Positions 52,289-62,399 of a DNA stretch of 64,000 bases are shown in pieces (within the stretch, counting starts at the first letter, position 1; each line of letters begins with the position of its first letter). A program made the position numbers and the translations under genes. The notes under the pieces are model-generated. The model saw only the letters and a program-made list of their open reading frames with translations, was not told the origin of the DNA and did not search any database. Source of the DNA: Desulfomonile tiedjei (GTDB lineage: Bacteria; Desulfobacterota; Desulfomonilia; Desulfomonilales; Desulfomonilaceae); assembly GCA_016218715.1 (NCBI GenBank), contig JACRDG010000053.1:124001-188000 (forward strand), given 5' to 3'.

Positions 52289-55255
52289 TCACACACCCAG
52301 CGGGGCCTGCCATCTCTGCTTCAAGGCCCAGATATCTGCATCGACGATCACGTGTCCCGTCAGGCCGGTTATGTGCAGTTTGGAATCGGAGGTTACCACG
52401 CCGACACATGCGCAGGGAAATCCTGCCAAGGCCTGCTCGAACGCTCGCTGTTTGTCCGGACGGACGGTCACCAGGAAGCGGGACGGGGTCTCCGAGAACA
52501 GAGCGGTGTCATCGCGGTCAACATTAGTTAGCACAAGGTGAGCGAGAGATACCGTCGCGCCGAGGGCTCCTGAGAATGCGCTCTCCGCAAGCGCGACGCC
52601 GAGGCCTCCGTCGGAGAGATCGTGGCACGACGCGATCAGCCCGGCCTTGATGGCCTCGTGGAGCGCACGGTACATCCGGATGCTCGCTTCCGGGTCGATT
52701 ACCTTCGGGACCTTGTTCCCCACAAAGCCTTTGGACGCAAAATACTCCGAGCCGCCGGTCTCGTCGCGGGTTTCGCCCAGCACGTAAATCGCATCGCCCG
52801 GCCGCTTGAAATCGGGGGTCACGGCCAGACGCACGTTCGGGACGATCCCCACGGCGGAAAACAGCACGGTCGGCGGAATGGAGATCTTCGTGTCGCCGAT
52901 GTGGTAGTCGTTCTTCATGCTATCCTTGCCGGAAATGCACGGGATACGATACGCGGTGGAGATGTCGTACAACGCCTCGTTCGCGCGAACCAGTTGCGCC
53001 AGCTTGTACTCGCCGTCCGGCGTCTTCTCGGACTGAACCGGGTCGCACCAGCAGAAGTTGTCCAGCCCGGCCATCCGATCGGGATCCGCGCCAACAGCGA
53101 CGATGTTTCGGACCGCCTCGTCGATGCACGCGGCCATCATCCAGTACGTGTCGATGTCCGAATACCGGGGAGCGATTCCGCATCCCACGGCAACCCCCTG
53201 GAACCGGCCCAGCACCGGCCTCACCACCGCGGCGTCTCCGGGGCCGTCCATCCGTGCGCCGACCAGCGGCTTGATCACCGTGCCGGCCTGCACTTCGTGA
53301 TCGTACTGGCGGATCACCCGCTCCTTGGAGCAGATATTCCAGCGACCCATGAGGTCCATGAGCACCGGCGTCAGGCCGGTGTTCGCGTCAAGAGACGGCT
53401 CCGCGTGGACCGGGGGCTCCCAGCGGGCTTTGAGCCGCATCCTCGGCAAGCCGCCGTGCAGGAAATCGAGCGGCAACACTACCGCGAGCGCGCCTTTCCA
53501 CGAGACGGTGAAGAACCCGTCGTCCGTGAACTCACCGAGATCGGTCGCCTCCACATCCAGCGCCTCTGCCAGTGACAGAAACTCCTTGAGCTTCTCCCGC
53601 GGGACCGCCACGGTCATCCGCTCCTGCGCTTCGGAGAGCAGGATCTCCCACGGCTGCAGGCCCGGATACTTCAACGGGGCCCGGTCCAGTTCTAGCCTTG
53701 CGCCACCAGACTCGTTGGCCATCTCACCCACCGACGACGAAAGACCGCCCGCGCCGTTGTCGGTGATGGAGTTGTACAGGCCACGATCTCGGGCCAGGAG
53801 GAGAAAATCGGTCATCCGCTTCTGCGTGATCGGGTCGCCGATCTGCACCGCGGTCACCGGTGAGCCCTCGTGCAGCTCCTCGGAAGAAAAGGTCGCGCCG
53901 TGAATCCCGTCCTTGCCGATACGGCCGCCGGTCATGACGATCCGATCTCCCGGCAGCGCTTGCTTGAGATGTCCCGGCTTGCCGTTCACTTCCGCGGGCA
54001 TGAGCCCGCCGGTGCCGCAATAGACCAGCGGCTTGCCGAGATACCGGTCGTCGAACACGATCGCGCCGTTCACCGTGGGAATGCCGCTCTTGTTGCCGCC
54101 GTGCTCGACCCCTTCCCTGACCCCCTCGAACACGCGCCGCGGGTGGAGCAGCCGCGGGGGAATGGTCCCCTTGAAATCCGGTGGCGCGAAACAGAACACG
54201 TCGGTGTTGAAGATGAGCCGAGCGCCGAGACCGGTCCCGAACGGGTCGCGGTTGACCCCGACGATGCCGGTAAGCGCGCCGCCGTACGGGTCGAGCGCGG
54301 ACGGTGAATTGTGCGTCTCAACCTTGAACACCAGGTTCCACTCGTTGTCGAACCGAATCACCCCCGCGTTGTCCTTGAACACCGAAAGGCAGTAGTCCCG
54401 GTCCCCCAGTTCCTTGCGAATCTTCTCCGTCGCGCCCTGGATGTACGTCTTGAACAGGCTGTCGATGGTCCGGGTTCGGCCGGGCGAGCCGTACTCGATG
54501 AGCGCGTTGAAGATCTTGTGCTTGCAATGCTCCGACCAGGTCTGTGCCAACACTTCAAGCTCGCAATCGGTGATTTCCGCGCCAAGGCCGCGGGTGGCCC
54601 TCTGGTCCAGAAACTGCGGGTTCTTGAAGAAATCACGGATCGTCTGCATCTCCTCGAGACTCAGGGCAAGGACCCCTTCCTTGCTGATTAGCACGAGTTC
54701 CTCGTCGCTAATGTCCAGGTTGAGACGCTGGACCACCGCCTCGGATTTCGACGTAACCCTGGGGACCGAAACAACCCTCCGGTCATCCCCCGGGGCATAG
54801 ACACGCCAGGTCTGGATCAGATCGTTGGCCAGGAGCCCGCCCGCGATGGAATCGACCTGTTTCGGGGAAAGGCGGCCTTGAATGAAGTAGAGCTTGCGGG
54901 TGTACACGCCCTCGTCCGGGCCGAACTTCGTTCCCAGCGTACGCTCCACCGCCTCGCGCGCGGTCCGGGCCACGTTGTCCGTGACACCGGGCCGGAAGCC
55001 CACCTCGATGAGCCAGTCAAAGGGGAGATGCGTCGGTTCGTCTGTGGTAGCCTCTTGAATCACCGGATCGCGGAAGACCTCTTCCACGAGGAGTTCCAGT
55101 TCCGGTCCGGTCAAAGGCCGATCCAATACGTATTCGTCCACCACGCGCAAATCGTCCGCCACGATGCCGAGATCGGACGCGATCCTGGCCTTGAGCCTTC
55201 GACCCGGCGGATCGGGGAGCGACGGTTTGAGACTAACTTCAACTCTGTGAGCCAT
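52289..55255 (-). CDS. purL: phosphoribosylformylglycinamidine synthase with PurS-like N-terminus
   Basis: This encodes 988 residues. Two PurS-like modules appear first: VEVSLKPSLPDPPGRRLKAR (1-75) and WLIEVGFRPGVTDNVARTAR ending LLANDLIQTWRVY (about 95-175). The PurL core follows with ITDCELEVLAQTWSEHCKHK, VFKVETHNSPSALDPYGGAL, YNSITDNGAGGLSSSVGEM and, near the end, SCHDLSDGGLGVALAES. No PurQ glutaminase domain is attached, so ammonia must come from a separate PurQ. It makes FGAM in purine synthesis. AGGAAGGA precedes the ATG. Confidence 0.95.
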   Translation of the reverse strand: MAHRVEVSLKPSLPDPPGRRLKARIASDLGIVADDLRVVDEYVLDRPLTGPELELLVEEVFRDPVIQEATTDEPTHLPFDWLIEVGFRPGVTDNVARTAREAVERTLGTKFGPDEGVYTRKLYFIQGRLSPKQVDSIAGGLLANDLIQTWRVYAPGDDRRVVSVPRVTSKSEAVVQRLNLDISDEELVLISKEGVLALSLEEMQTIRDFFKNPQFLDQRATRGLGAEITDCELEVLAQTWSEHCKHKIFNALIEYGSPGRTRTIDSLFKTYIQGATEKIRKELGDRDYCLSVFKDNAGVIRFDNEWNLVFKVETHNSPSALDPYGGALTGIVGVNRDPFGTGLGARLIFNTDVFCFAPPDFKGTIPPRLLHPRRVFEGVREGVEHGGNKSGIPTVNGAIVFDDRYLGKPLVYCGTGGLMPAEVNGKPGHLKQALPGDRIVMTGGRIGKDGIHGATFSSEELHEGSPVTAVQIGDPITQKRMTDFLLLARDRGLYNSITDNGAGGLSSSVGEMANESGGARLELDRAPLKYPGLQPWEILLSEAQERMTVAVPREKLKEFLSLAEALDVEATDLGEFTDDGFFTVSWKGALAVVLPLDFLHGGLPRMRLKARWEPPVHAEPSLDANTGLTPVLMDLMGRWNICSKERVIRQYDHEVQAGTVIKPLVGARMDGPGDAAVVRPVLGRFQGVAVGCGIAPRYSDIDTYWMMAACIDEAVRNIVAVGADPDRMAGLDNFCWCDPVQSEKTPDGEYKLAQLVRANEALYDISTAYRIPCISGKDSMKNDYHIGDTKISIPPTVLFSAVGIVPNVRLAVTPDFKRPGDAIYVLGETRDETGGSEYFASKGFVGNKVPKVIDPEASIRMYRALHEAIKAGLIASCHDLSDGGLGVALAESAFSGALGATVSLAHLVLTNVDRDDTALFSETPSRFLVTVRPDKQRAFEQALAGFPCACVGVVTSDSKLHITGLTGHVIVDADIWALKQRWQAPLGV

Positions 55256-55352
55256 TTCCTTCCTCTGTTAAGAAACCCATGAAGACCTTCGGGAAACCCT
55301 TGCGGGGTGTCATTAGGTTAAGATCGTGTATCATAATCCATTTCGGACCTAT

Positions 55353-55715
55353 TCACTTGGCAAATCTCAGGCCGGCAGATATGGCCGCCAATAGAGAACC
55401 TACTCCAAACACCAGCATCGCCCACTGTGTCCAATTTGGAAAGCTTGGTGAAGGCGGGGAGCAAAGCGTCGAGATGCTGAACCAGATCAAGCACATGCCA
55501 AAGACCGCACCTGAGGAGACATCAACCCATTCCGGGTCCATGAGTCCCACCAAAGCGAGCAACCCCAATGTCGTAAATGCAACACCGAAAGATAGCCACA
55601 GGACCATTCCCTGGAAGCTCCTGTGCTTTATAAATGCGTACACAGCCCCGATGACAAGGACTCCCCCGAAAACCAGGTTCATCAAGGCGCCGAAATGCTT
55701 CACCAATAGATCCAT
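55353..55715 (-). CDS. small polytopic membrane protein
   Basis: This encodes 120 residues with four predicted membrane helices: LMNLVFGGVLVIGAVYAFI, GMVLWLSFGVAFTTLGLLAL, AVFGMCLIWFSISTL and AMLVFGVGSLLAAISAGLRF. AAGGAG sits nine bases before ATG 55715. Longer upstream reading is through repeat sequence. I recognise no family. Confidence 0.65.
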   Translation of the reverse strand: MDLLVKHFGALMNLVFGGVLVIGAVYAFIKHRSFQGMVLWLSFGVAFTTLGLLALVGLMDPEWVDVSSGAVFGMCLIWFSISTLCSPPSPSFPNWTQWAMLVFGVGSLLAAISAGLRFAK

Positions 55716-55924
55716 TGTGCTAGCTCCTTGTGAGCCGTTCGACGACAAACCGAATCGAACACGTCCTACCCCGCCACAACAGCGGCTACGCAAGAGTAGT
55801 TTGCAGTCCCGTAGGATGCGGTGAGCGAAGCGAACCGCATCTGTCGAGAGAAAGCCTCGAACGATGCGGTTCCCGATGGTCACCAGATCCTGCGCCCGCT
55901 GGGCGTTCGGTGGCCGTTCGGTGG
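55716..55924. other. gene-free stretch beside the repeat cluster
   Basis: No gene is seen. Together with the two repeat features to its right it makes up the 509-bp gap between the small membrane protein and the acyl-CoA synthetase. Confidence 0.4.
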
Positions 55925-55978
55925 GACAGGCTTCCAGCCTGTCATTTCTCAAGGGATAGGCAAGATGCCTGTCCCACC
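55925..55978. repeat. REP-type double hairpin
   Basis: GACAGGCTTCCAGCCTGTC (55925-55943) and a second hairpin around AGGCAAGATGCCT (to 55978) match, in order, the two hairpins of the 9634-9819 element. CCACCAATACAGCC follows, the reverse of the flank seen in the other copies. Confidence 0.6.
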
Positions 55979-56054
55979 AATACAGCCAAAGAAGCCGCGC
56001 AATTGACCGGAAACTGCGGGCGGCAGGAAACGGTGACCGCATTTACGATATCCT

Positions 56055-56224
56055 GACTAAGTACTCATTTTCGCAAATACGGTGTCACACTGCCACTCAC
56101 TCCGTCCTTCCTTTCCGTAGGGCCCGGCGTCCCTGCCGGGCCGTCTTGAACGACCGGCACGGCGGCCGGTCGCTACAATCAAAGACGGCCCTTGCCCTCA
56201 CAGGAGGGAATACGTGTACTAAGT
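56055..56224. repeat. composite palindromic repeat element
   Basis: This roughly 170-bp unit begins GACTAAGTAC and ends GTGTACTAAGT, inverted with respect to each other. The left terminus continues TCATTTTCGCAAATACGGTGTC, matching inversely the right terminus of the 9634-9819 element. Inside are hairpins GGCCCGGCGTCCCTGCCGGG (56121 on) and CGACCGGCACGGCGGCCGGTCG. It stops at the final codon of the acyl-CoA synthetase gene. Confidence 0.55.
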
Positions 56225-58330
56225 CTAAACCCGCAGAAAGATCCTCGCGTCGAGCACCTGGACACCTGACGGGGAAACCAGCACCGGGTTGAGGTCGATG
56301 GAATCTATCTCCTCGAACCGAACCATCAGGTGCGCCACTCGCAGGATAGCATCTTTCAGGGAGTCCCTGTCCAGAGCGGGCAGACCGCGTACCCCTCGGA
56401 AGATTTCCGACCCGGGAAGCTCGTCGATCATCCGGTCGGCTTCAGCAGCCGAGAAAGGCGCCATGCGCAGCGATGTTCTTTTCATGATCTCCACAAAGAT
56501 CCCGCCATATCCCAGCAACACCATCGGTCCGAACTGCGGGTCCCGCTTGCCGCCGACGATCATCTCACGGCTGCCGGCCTCCTGGAGCGCCATCTGCTGG
56601 ACCAGGACGCCCCGAACGCCGCTGTCCGGATTGGAGCTGAACCGGTTGAGCATCGCGCCCGCAATCGGGGTGAGCGTCCCTTCGTCGGGGATACCGAGCG
56701 CGACGCCGCCCACATCGGATTTGTGCGAAATCCCGGCTGCGATCACCTTCACCGCATACGGGCCACAGAAGGCACCCGGCCCGAGGCTCAACTCCTCCGC
56801 GTCGCGGAACACCGCAAACTCCGGCACGGGCAGGCCCGCGGCACCGACTATGCCGAGGGCTTCGTGGAGCAACGGGCTTCGACCCTCGCCACGAGCCTTT
56901 TGCAGAATATCACCCACAATCCTGTCGTCTGAAGGAGGTTCGGGCAAGCTTGCAGGGCGGTCCGTCGCGAGAAAGCGCCGCCGCTCGCCGCGCCTGATAG
57001 CCGTGTCCATCGCGGCAACGGCACGTTCGGGGCTGAGGTATATGGGGAATTCGAACTCCTTGTGCAGCCGCGAAATCTCGAACTGCTCCGTGGAAACACA
57101 TAGGGCTATTGGCTTGTTGTACTTCTCCGAGAGCGAAGCCGCGGCTTGCAGGAGTTTCCGCGAAGCCTCTCCTTCGATGGCAGCAAAATACGTGTGCAGA
57201 AACAGGATTGCGTCCACGTTCTTCTGCTGGATCGTGTGTTCGAGGATGCGCACGTACATGTCGAAATCGAACAGGTCGCCCAGGTCCAGGGGATTGCCCA
57301 GGCGAATCACGTCCGCGCGCAGGTGGCGGCGGATCTCATCGAGAAAGGCAGCCTCGAACGGGGGGAGATGAAATCCGCTGAGAAATGCCGCATCCGCTGC
57401 GATCACCGCATGGCCACCCGAGCGCGAGACGATCGCCAGGTTCCGACCGCGTATCTCGGGCAACTGGAGGATCTTGACGAAGTCGAGGTACCCCTGAAGG
57501 TCGCGGAATCTCGCCACCCCTGCCTGGCGCAGTGCGGCATCCACCACCATGTCGTCATTTGCCAGCGCCTGCGTGTGAGACTCCGCGATCACGCGGCTCA
57601 GCGATCCGACATTCGCCTTGTGGACTACGATCGGCTTGGTGGAACTCCGCGCGATGTCCGTTAGGCGCCGGCCGTCCCGGATCGATTCGAGGTACAGGCA
57701 AACGACGCTGGTTTCGGGGTCGTCAATATAGTATTCGAGCAGGTCGTTCTCATCGACGTTCAATTTGTTGCCAATCGCAGCGAACTTGCTGTATCCGAGC
57801 TGCTCTCCGTGGAACATATTCAAGAACGTCAGCGCCACGCCTCCGCTCTGAGCGATGATCCCGACTCCGCCTTTCGGAAAGACGTTCCTCATCGCGGTGA
57901 ACGGCGTCACCAGACCGTTCGCGGAATTCATGATCCCTATGCAGTTGGGGCCGATGAACCGGATGCCGTATCGGGCCGCAATGGACTGCAGCTCCTCGCC
58001 GAGTTTGTGGCCCTCAGCGCCCAACTCGCCGAAACCGCCGCTCTCGATGACCACGCGGCGGATTCCTTTCTTGCCGCACTGTTCCATGATCGGGGGAACG
58101 GTCCTTGCCGGGGTGAGAATGATCGCCAGGTCCACCGGTTCGGCGATCTCGTCCAGGGAGGCATGAATGCGTCGGCCGAAGAGGATTCCGCCCTGCGGCC
58201 CTATGAAGTGGATGACTCCGTTATAGGTGAATTCAAAGAGGTTCTTGGCAATCTCTTTGCCGAGGTTCATCGGTTTGCTAGACACGCCGATGACAACGAC
58301 AGACGACGGATAAAAGAAATCCTTCACCAC
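56225..58330 (-). CDS. ADP-forming acyl-CoA synthetase, fused alpha-beta
   Basis: This encodes 701 residues. The CoA-binding domain starts VVVIGVSSKPMNLGKEIAKN and RFIGPNCIGIMNSANG. The ligase domain has GIIAQSGGVALTFLNMF and VSRSGGHAVIAADAAFLSG. The C-terminal ATP-grasp carries VKVIAAGISHKSDVGGVALG and LLGYGGIFVEIMKRTSLR. Such enzymes interconvert acyl-CoA and acid while making ATP by substrate-level phosphorylation, common in anaerobes degrading acids. The first codons are two GTGs in a row; either may start translation. The substrate is unknown. Confidence 0.92.
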   Translation of the reverse strand: MVKDFFYPSSVVVIGVSSKPMNLGKEIAKNLFEFTYNGVIHFIGPQGGILFGRRIHASLDEIAEPVDLAIILTPARTVPPIMEQCGKKGIRRVVIESGGFGELGAEGHKLGEELQSIAARYGIRFIGPNCIGIMNSANGLVTPFTAMRNVFPKGGVGIIAQSGGVALTFLNMFHGEQLGYSKFAAIGNKLNVDENDLLEYYIDDPETSVVCLYLESIRDGRRLTDIARSSTKPIVVHKANVGSLSRVIAESHTQALANDDMVVDAALRQAGVARFRDLQGYLDFVKILQLPEIRGRNLAIVSRSGGHAVIAADAAFLSGFHLPPFEAAFLDEIRRHLRADVIRLGNPLDLGDLFDFDMYVRILEHTIQQKNVDAILFLHTYFAAIEGEASRKLLQAAASLSEKYNKPIALCVSTEQFEISRLHKEFEFPIYLSPERAVAAMDTAIRRGERRRFLATDRPASLPEPPSDDRIVGDILQKARGEGRSPLLHEALGIVGAAGLPVPEFAVFRDAEELSLGPGAFCGPYAVKVIAAGISHKSDVGGVALGIPDEGTLTPIAGAMLNRFSSNPDSGVRGVLVQQMALQEAGSREMIVGGKRDPQFGPMVLLGYGGIFVEIMKRTSLRMAPFSAAEADRMIDELPGSEIFRGVRGLPALDRDSLKDAILRVAHLMVRFEEIDSIDLNPVLVSPSGVQVLDARIFLRV

Positions 58331-58405
58331 ACCCTCATTTCTGGTACAACAGTGAAACTATGCGGCCTTCCCGGCCCTACCCTCTATGTCTGGATCCGCT
58401 CAGCA

Positions 58406-59569
58406 TCACGCGGGGCTTTGTCGGCCGATTAGAGTGGAAATGGCGTCAGTTGAGGCATAGTCAAGAGCCGTCTTGCCCTTCGCGTCTGCGATGGTGACGT
58501 CCGAGCCTTTCTCCAGCAGCGCTTTGACGATATCGATGAACCCGCGATGCGCGGCCATCATGAGGGCTGTACGCCCCAGGTGATCCCGGACATTCGGGTC
58601 GGCCTCTCGGCTGAGGAGCAACTGCACCGCCTTCACGTGGCCTTTAACACATGCCTTCATCAAAGCGGTGAAGCCATTTGCCGCGTCCCGCACGTTCACG
58701 TCCGTGCCCGCGGATATGAGCAGCTTCATGACCTCGGTGAAACCGCGGTACGACGCCCTCATGAGAGGGTTGTTCCCCGAGCTGTCCGCGAGCCCGACGT
58801 TGGCCCCAGCCGCGATCAGACGGTCCACCACGTCGGCATAACCGCCTCGACACGCGACCATCAGGGCGGTGTTGCCGCGGCCGTCCCTGATTTCCACGTC
58901 GGTTCCCGCGTCGAGCAGGTATTCCACGATGCGCGTGTACCCACCCCGACATGCGGCGATGAGCGCGGTGCTGCCATACACGTTCCTGGAGTTTTCCGCT
59001 GCGCCCTGCGTCAGGAGCAGTTTTACGACTTCTGTTCTGCCCAGACTGGCTGCAGCGATGAGCGCAGTGTTTCCATCCGCATCGGTGCCGTTGAGATTCG
59101 CTCCCGCGTTCAGCAGGAGCTTGACCACTTCTTCGTACCCGCCCAGAGCGGACTCGATCATGGGCGTATTGCCGTACTTGTTTCTGACAAACGTCGCAGC
59201 GCCACGTTTGAGGAGGAATTGCACCACCTCAGGGTGACCGCGATAGGAGGCCCGGTGCAGAGCAGTATTGCCGTATTCGCTCTTGGCGTTTATGTCCGCG
59301 CCTCGGTCCAGGAGCAGCTCGACGACGTTCCGGTGCCCTTTGTAAGCGGCGAGGATCAACGCTGTGTCACCGGCAGTGGTCTTCGCACGAACGCTGGCTC
59401 CCTCCTTCAGCAGGCGACCCGCAACCTCCGCGTCCCCTTCTAGGACAGCACCCAATAAGGCAGCGTTCAGTTCGCCGGAGCCCGAGTCCATATCCATCAC
59501 CCGGGTTTCCGGTTCATTCAGGGCGAACCATTCGGCGAACTTGGAACGCTCGGTGGGCACATCAGCCAT
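58406..59569 (-). CDS. ankyrin-repeat protein (about 10 repeats)
   Basis: This encodes 387 residues. After about 30 residues, regular 33-residue ankyrin repeats fill the protein (for example GDTALILAAYKGHRNVVELL and GNTALMVACRGGYADVVDRL). The repeats are very similar, above all positions 3-8. It has no signal peptide, so it is cytoplasmic. It lies 75 bp upstream of the acyl-CoA synthetase gene in the same direction and could be co-transcribed. GGGGGTGA precedes the ATG. Confidence 0.92.
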   Translation of the reverse strand: MADVPTERSKFAEWFALNEPETRVMDMDSGSGELNAALLGAVLEGDAEVAGRLLKEGASVRAKTTAGDTALILAAYKGHRNVVELLLDRGADINAKSEYGNTALHRASYRGHPEVVQFLLKRGAATFVRNKYGNTPMIESALGGYEEVVKLLLNAGANLNGTDADGNTALIAAASLGRTEVVKLLLTQGAAENSRNVYGSTALIAACRGGYTRIVEYLLDAGTDVEIRDGRGNTALMVACRGGYADVVDRLIAAGANVGLADSSGNNPLMRASYRGFTEVMKLLISAGTDVNVRDAANGFTALMKACVKGHVKAVQLLLSREADPNVRDHLGRTALMMAAHRGFIDIVKALLEKGSDVTIADAKGKTALDYASTDAISTLIGRQSPA

Positions 59570-60223
59570 TGTTCACCCCCGTCACGCGCTTCGGTCGACG
59601 CGCGGCCGAGACCAGTCGGAGAACCTTATAACGTTCCTCGGGTACACGGCGGAGAGAAAGGTCGGTCTTCCGGCCCCCCGACGCGCAAGCGCGCAGAGGC
59701 CCGGTTTGCCGCGGCGGCCACCACGAGGTTCGATGGTGTTTGCTCTGCTATTCTTCTTAGCAAAAGCCACGCTGAAGGTGAATTCTTTCTTTGATTGGGG
59801 GCTGCAAAAACATCACCGGCCCTAACGCGCGAGACTTTGCGTCAAGAGCTTAGCCGAGGACCTTCCGCTGTCTCAGGTGATCGGACACGGAGAGCCACCC
59901 CGCTGCCCGTCGTTCGGTCTTGATTCCGCTCGCTCGGAATGCTAAATTGGCCTATGCGCTATCTGCGGGTCGGCGGGTGTAGTCCGCTTGAAAGAGCCCT
60001 CAGCTTTTGCACCCGGGATTCTAAGGGGTTACGGGTGCCGCGGATGATGCGCGATGTCCGTGGAAGCGATCGAGGGTGGACCGTGAATGGGGCCGCAGGC
60101 AATCCCGTATGCACAGGCGTTCCCCTCTTCCATCCCGAGCGTCGGCCCAATGACAGACCCAATTCCCCGGCACATCCATCAGAGCAAGACGATCGATTCC
60201 CTTGCCGTTCTGAGGTGGAAACT
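59570..60223. promoter_or_regulatory. gene-free divergent region before fdhA
   Basis: This 654-bp stretch lies between the leftward ankyrin gene and rightward fdhA. The fdhA frame is open from 59939, but residues encoded there have no formate-dehydrogenase similarity. It must hold both promoters. I see no clear sigma-54 or ModE box. Confidence 0.4.
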
Positions 60224-62287
60224 ATGGAACTGAACTACGTACGGACCACTTGCCCTTATTGCGGGTGCGGCTGCGAAATGCTGCTGGAAGTCCTGGATGG
60301 AAAGCTCCTTGGGACGTTTCCTGCCAAGACGAACCCGATGAACCAGGGCAAGCTTTGCATCAAAGGGTGGAATGCCCACGAATTCGTCCAAAGCCCGGAG
60401 AGGCTGACCAAGCCCTTGATCCGCAAGAACGGCGAACTGGTCGAGGTTTCCTGGGACGAGGCGCTGGACTTCACCGCCTCAAAGCTCAAGGAGATCAAGG
60501 ACGCTCACGGAGGCGACAGCGTAGCGTTCCTGACGTCGGCCAAATGCACCAACGAGGAGAACTACCTGTTGCAGAAGTTCTGTCGGATAGGATTCGGGAC
60601 CAACAACATAGATCACTGCGCACGTCTCTGACACTCTTCGACGGTGGCAGGTCTTGCCGCCGCTTTCGGAAGTGGTGCCATGACAAACTCGATCGCTGAG
60701 ATCGAGGATTCCCAGTGCGTCTTCGTTATCGGGTCGAATACCACCGTGGCCCATCCGCTGGTGGCTCACCGGATCTATCGCGCGAAGGCCAAAGGTGCGA
60801 AGGTAATCGTTGCGGACCCGCGCAGAATACACCTCGCCTCCATCGCGGATATACACGTGAGCCAGAACCTCGGGTCGGATGTGGCCCTTGTCAACGGGAT
60901 GATGAATGTCATCCTCTCGAAGGGGCTGCACGATAAGGCTTTCGTGGAGGAGCGCACGGAAGGATTCGACGCGCTGCAGGAAATGGTCAAGAACTACCCG
61001 CCGGAACGCGCAGCGGAAATCACCGGCATATCAGCGGAGGACATCGTCCGTATGGCCGAAACCTACGCCGGGGCCGAGGCCGCGTCCATTCTGTACACCA
61101 TGGGGATCACCCAGCATACCCACGGCGTCGATAACGTCAAGAGCCTGGCGAACCTGGCCATGCTCACCGGGAACCTGGGCAAGTACGGCGCGGGCGTGAA
61201 CCCGCTGAGAGGACAGAACAACGTCCAGGGCGCGTGCGATATGGGCGGGCTCCCCAACGTCTATCCCGCGTACCAGGTGGTCACCGACGCAGGCAACAAG
61301 CAGAAATTCGAGGACGCCTGGCAAGCCAAACTGTCGGATCGGGTCGGGTATACCGTCATGGAGATGATGCACGGCCTTGAAGACGGCTCACTCAAAGGGA
61401 TGGTGATCCTGGGAGAAAACCCGGTGGGGAGCGACCCTGACACCACCCACGTCAAACATGCCCTGGAATCTGCGGAATTCCTCGCGGTCATCGACATCTT
61501 CCTCACCGATACGGCCAAACTCGCGCACGTGGTCCTTCCGGGGGCTTCGTACGCAGAAAAAGACGGCACCTTCAGCAATACCGAACGGAAAGTGCTCCGG
61601 GTTCGCAAGGCCGTCGAGCCGGTGGGCGAATCAAAGCCCGACTGGCAGATCATTTGCGAACTCTCGACGCGCTTCGGGCTTCCCATGGCTTACAGCTCGC
61701 CGAGCGAGATCTTCGACGAGATAGCAAAGGTGGCGCCCAGTTACGGGGGCCTCAGCTACGAACGCATCGAGGCCTGCGGAATTCCGTGGCCCTGCCCGTC
61801 GCCGGATCATCCGGGCACGCCGATACTCCACAAGGATCGGTTCACGAGAGGCAAGGGTCTGTTTCACGCCATCGAGTATCGGCCGCCTGACGAGCTGATC
61901 GATGACGAGTTCCCACTCCAACTCACCACGGGCCGGTACTTCCCGCACTACCACACCGGCACCATGACGAGAAACTCGCCGACACTCCATGCCGAAATGC
62001 CCGAAGGACACGTGGAGATAAATCAGGAGGATGCGTCACGCCTCGGCCTGAAAGACCGCGAACAAGCCAGGATCGTGTCCCGCAGGGGCGAGATTGTGAG
62101 CAAAGTTATCGTCACCGACTCGATCGATCCCGGCATGGTCTTCATGAGCTTTCACTTCATGGAAGCCAATGCGAACGTCCTGACCAACCCCGCACTCGAC
62201 CCGATCTGCAAGATCCCGGAATACAAGGTCTGCGCGGTCCGAGTGGAAAAACTCGAGCAAGTCCAAGCCGCAGCCGCGGCTGAATGA
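60224..62287 (+). CDS. fdhA: selenocysteine-containing formate dehydrogenase catalytic subunit
   Basis: This encodes 687 residues when the in-frame TGA at 60629-60631 is read as selenocysteine 136. The context CARL-Sec-HSSTVAGL is the classic active site of FdhF-type enzymes. The 4Fe-4S cysteines are 10, 13, 17 and 45 (TCPYCGCGC, KLCIKG). Bis-MGD binding regions include VIGSNTTVAHPLVAHR, GVNPLRGQNNVQGACDMGG, VILGENPVGSDPD and TGRYFPHYHTGTMTRN. It has no signal peptide, so it is cytoplasmic. It interconverts formate and CO2. No electron-transfer subunit adjoins it. ATG 60224 with GAGGTGG upstream is preferred. Confidence 0.95.
60642..60662 (+). promoter_or_regulatory. SECIS hairpin of fdhA
   Basis: Starting 10 nt after the selenocysteine TGA, arms 60642-60649 (CGGTGGCA) and 60655-60662 (TGCCGCCG) pair in all eight positions, counting one G-T wobble. 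The loop is GGTCT, the same loop core as in the E. coli fdhF element bound by SelB. This supports selenocysteine insertion rather than termination. Confidence 0.9.
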
Positions 62288-62312
62288 ACCCAGAGAACAA
62301 TACACTGTGATC

Positions 62313-62340
62313 GGGAAGCCTTGTTACAGCAGGGCTTCCC
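62313..62340 (+). terminator. hairpin after fdhA
   Basis: Arms GGGAAGCC (62313-62320) and GGCTTCCC (62333-62340) are perfect complements around a 12-nt loop. It lies 25 bp after the fdhA stop, between convergent genes. No strong T-run follows. Confidence 0.55.
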
Positions 62341-62399
62341 TCAGCTATCCCCCTTTCGACACACCTCCAACGTGGTCCCGGGAAACCTTCTGAGGGTCT

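Noticed and set aside
52024-52296. Longer N-terminus of the RAYT
   Set aside because: The extra residues are translations of REP sequence (TGKMPAPLK, CSVGPASCR), which appear wherever a frame crosses a REP.
59939-60223. N-terminal extension of fdhA
   Set aside because: The frame is open but the residues have no FDH character, and the ATG at 60224 has a ribosome site and begins the 4Fe-4S domain.
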